From Croceibacterium selenioxidans (GTDB lineage Bacteria; Pseudomonadota; Alphaproteobacteria; Sphingomonadales; Sphingomonadaceae), in the NCBI RefSeq assembly GCF_018599195.1, contig NZ_JAHFVK010000002.1:372001-436000 (forward strand): DNA of 64,000 nucleotides, written 5' to 3'. The translations under genes and the position numbers were made by a program. The notes beneath the pieces were generated by a model. It was not told the DNA's origin, ran no database searches, and worked only from the letters and a program-made list of their open reading frames with translations. This document shows positions 62,080 to 64,000 of the stretch, piece by piece. How positions within the stretch are numbered: the first letter of the stretch is position 1; every line of letters begins with the position of its first letter.

Positions 62080-62252
62080 AAAGTGTCATCTTGCAAACTG
62101 CGCAAGTTGACACTTTCGCATCGAAGATGAGACTTCGTACAGCCAAGTTGCCACAAAAATGTGCCGGTTTTCTGCCGAATTTCAGCAAGTTGACACTTTT
62201 CGGGCGACACCGCACGACCGTGTCACCCCGTCACCCCTAAAGTGTCAGGTTA
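62080..62252. repeat. AAGTGTCA-type repeat cluster
   Basis: AAAGTGTCA occurs twice on the + strand (62080 and 62239), and its inverse TTGACACTTT twice (62106 and 62190). CAAGTTGACACTTT-like words lie inside two larger inverted units of about 60 bases. No gene overlaps them. Confidence 0.6.
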
Positions 62253-62254
62253 GC

Positions 62255-63220
62255 CTAAAGCCAGCCGATGCGCTTGAAGCGATAGAACAGTCCGGCGCAG
62301 GTCAGCGCGGTCACGGCCAGGATGATGAAATAGCCGTAGCGCCATCCCAGTTCGGGCATGAACTTGAAGTTCATCCCGTAGATACCCGCGATCGCCGTCG
62401 GTACCGCCAGGATCGCAGCCCAGGCGGCTAGTTGGCGGGTGATCGCACCGGTGCGCTTCTGCTCGAGCAGGCTGGCCACTTGCAGGATCCCGCCCAGGGT
62501 ATCGTTAAGCCAGCGCGTGCGTCGGGCGGCGCGCTGGGCGTGGTCGAACACATCGCGGAAATAAGGACGCGCGCGCGGATCGATCGAGGGCTGCTCGACC
62601 TCCCACAGCTTGCCTGCCACTTCCTCCATCGCTTCGGCGATCCCTTCGAAGTGCCGCAAGGTCCGGCGCAAGCGGAAGATCCGGCGGATGCGGGCGCTGT
62701 CGGGAAAATCTCCGATCGCCTCGTCCTCGATCTCGCCGATATCCTTCTCGACCTGGTCGAGCAGCGGTCCATAGCCGTCGACGATGTAATCGAGCACGGC
62801 ATGGAGCACGAAGTCGGGCCCTTCGGCCAGCCGCTCCGGTGTCGCTTCCAGCTGGGCCCGCAGCTTCAGGTGGGCGCGTTCGCTGCCCTGGCGCACGGTG
62901 ATGATGAACCGCTCGCCGAGGAAGATCGAAGTCTGGCCGTAAGTGATCTTCTCGCCTTCGACCATCGCCGCGGTCCGGGCGAGGACGAAAAGTTGCGAGC
63001 CGTAGGCCTCGGTCTTCGGATCCTGGCGGTGGGTCAGGGCATCTTCGACAGCCAGCGGGTGCAGGCCGTAATCGTCCTGGATGAGCTTGAGTTCCTCGCC
63101 GCTCGGCTCGACCAGGCCTATCCAGTCGAATTCGCCCTCACCGGGCTTTTCCCGGCACGGCAGCAAGTCGTGTTCCACCACTTTGCCATCGCGATATCGG
63201 CGTGCTGCGACGATCGTCAT
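62255..63220 (-). CDS. corA: CorA-family magnesium/cobalt transporter
   Basis: A 321-residue CorA. The long soluble N-terminal domain (1-255) contains EPSGEELKLIQDDYGLHPLAVEDAL and a long stalk helix; two C-terminal helices with the invariant pore motif YGMNF (AGIYGMNFKFMPELGWRYGYF) follow. It forms a pentameric magnesium channel in the inner membrane. ATG 63220. The AAGTGTCA repeat cluster sits directly after its stop. Confidence 0.93.
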   Translation of the reverse strand: MTIVAARRYRDGKVVEHDLLPCREKPGEGEFDWIGLVEPSGEELKLIQDDYGLHPLAVEDALTHRQDPKTEAYGSQLFVLARTAAMVEGEKITYGQTSIFLGERFIITVRQGSERAHLKLRAQLEATPERLAEGPDFVLHAVLDYIVDGYGPLLDQVEKDIGEIEDEAIGDFPDSARIRRIFRLRRTLRHFEGIAEAMEEVAGKLWEVEQPSIDPRARPYFRDVFDHAQRAARRTRWLNDTLGGILQVASLLEQKRTGAITRQLAAWAAILAVPTAIAGIYGMNFKFMPELGWRYGYFIILAVTALTCAGLFYRFKRIGWL

Positions 63221-63287
63221 GGCGCGGATTGGTGGCAGAGGCCGCCGCGGCTGGCAATCGCCAATAACCGGAGCCGCCGGGCTCTCT

Positions 63288-64000
63288 CTACAGTGCCAGA
63301 GCCGTCGTCGGCGACCACGCACATGTCGGCGGGAGGTCGGTCTCGGAGGCCGGCCAGCTCAGTTCGTAGACCACGCGGAAGCCATTGTGGTCCGACAGCA
63401 CGGGCCCGCTCGGCCCGCCGTCGAACATGCCCTCCACCCGGAGGGGCCGAACCTGAACCACGTTGCCCGATTGGTACAAGTGCAGGTTCTGCACCCGCCG
63501 CCATTGATCCTCGTGCTCCCAGTCCTGCCGCACATCGCACTTGTCCCGGTTCTCGCTGCAATAGCGGTGCACATTGCCCAGGGGGGAGATGCGATCGAAC
63601 GTGTAGTGGCGGACGTCGGAATTGCGCATGTTGAAGTCCCCGCCGATCAGGATCGGATCGGTCAACGGACTGCTCCTGCTGACAAAAGCCGCCAGCTCGT
63701 TGGTCTGCCGGGCATGGGCCGCCGCGTGCCGCTCCTCCGAAACGCCAGAGGCGCGCTGCGAATTCATGTGCGTGGTAAAGACGTCGACCACGCCGGGAAC
63801 CCCTGGAATGGCGACCTCGGCATAGAGCACGCCCTTGTTCGACAGGCAGTCGAATCCTGCGCAGCTGCGACTGGCGTAAGGGACGTAGTTCGCGGCAACT
63901 ATCGGGAAGTCGGTCGCGATCACCAGCCCCGCCGACATGACGTTGAGACCGATTTCGCCCTTGAAGATGTTGCGCCTGCCGGGAAGGGCCCCCTGGGTGT
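63288..64000 (-). CDS. Endonuclease/exonuclease/phosphatase-family protein, 5' end outside the window
   Basis: The frame is open to the window edge, where GRRNIFKGEIGLNV precedes MSAGLVIATDFPIVA, so the gene begins beyond base 64000. The visible 237 or so residues have the family metal and catalytic motifs: HMNSQ, GGDFNMRNSD and SDHNGFRVVYEL. Such enzymes are nucleases, phosphodiesterases or sphingomyelinases (nSMase-like). A cysteine pair (SCAGFDCLS) near the N-terminal part suggests an exported form. The exact substrate is unknown. Confidence 0.85.
   Translation of the reverse strand, partial: TQGALPGRRNIFKGEIGLNVMSAGLVIATDFPIVAANYVPYASRSCAGFDCLSNKGVLYAEVAIPGVPGVVDVFTTHMNSQRASGVSEERHAAAHARQTNELAAFVSRSSPLTDPILIGGDFNMRNSDVRHYTFDRISPLGNVHRYCSENRDKCDVRQDWEHEDQWRRVQNLHLYQSGNVVQVRPLRVEGMFDGGPSGPVLSDHNGFRVVYELSWPASETDLPPTCAWSPTTALAL

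Overview
The window is about 64 kb of GC-rich DNA from an alphaproteobacterium, most likely a sphingomonad (Sphingomonadaceae or Erythrobacteraceae). Reasons: a LigM-type tetrahydrofolate-dependent aryl O-demethylase and a LigF-type glutathione S-transferase, both hallmarks of lignin-degrading sphingomonads; a TonB-dependent receptor; the DUF2312 / DUF1244 / pyruvate kinase arrangement; and CCTCCCGC..GCGGGAGG and TGAGCTTGTCGAA intergenic repeats. No plasmid, phage or transposase genes were seen. These assignments come from reading protein sequences against remembered families; no database search was possible.

Region A (1-26,034) is a catabolic block: two SnoaL/NTF2-fold proteins, a LigW-like metal-dependent decarboxylase, a TonB-dependent receptor, a DUF418 membrane protein, a MetE-core methyltransferase, a lipoprotein PQQ/cytochrome c alcohol dehydrogenase with a lanthanide-type DxD motif, an aldehyde dehydrogenase, a second amidohydrolase-2 protein, a phosphatase-like / SDR / LigF-like GST operon, a medium-chain reductase, an MFS transporter with a TfdA-like dioxygenase, a glyoxalase-fold protein, LigM, an esterase-like hydrolase, a nitronate monooxygenase-like flavoprotein, catalase-peroxidase KatG and a cupin. 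It reads as import, oxidation, ether cleavage, decarboxylation and O-demethylation of lignin-type aromatics.

Region B (26,075-47,697) is mostly core genome: lysC, ubiG, an exported amidohydrolase, a bestrophin, ruvC, a YebC regulator, pyk, tRNA-Gly(GCC), cnoX, a LON-domain protein, marC, a YggT protein and argB, then small exported or lipid-anchored proteins of unknown function.

Region C (47,769-57,990) is a second catabolic block that repeats several families of region A: a GMC oxidoreductase / SnoaL / SDR / DUF3237 operon, another SnoaL protein, a second MetE-core protein followed directly by an IclR regulator, a second LigM-type demethylase with an alpha/beta hydrolase, and divergently metF-folD, which would oxidise the 5-methyl-THF made by O-demethylation. 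An 18-bp inverted repeat in front of the MetE-core/iclR pair recurs between the demethylase operon and metF, with a partial match in front of ligM, which suggests one C1/O-demethylation regulon.

Region D (58,000-64,000) holds membrane proteins (COG4705 type, PAP2, CorA), small orphan genes separated by a GTCCGCAATGGGTCG repeat, a GNAT acetyltransferase, and a partial endonuclease/exonuclease/phosphatase-family gene cut by the window end.
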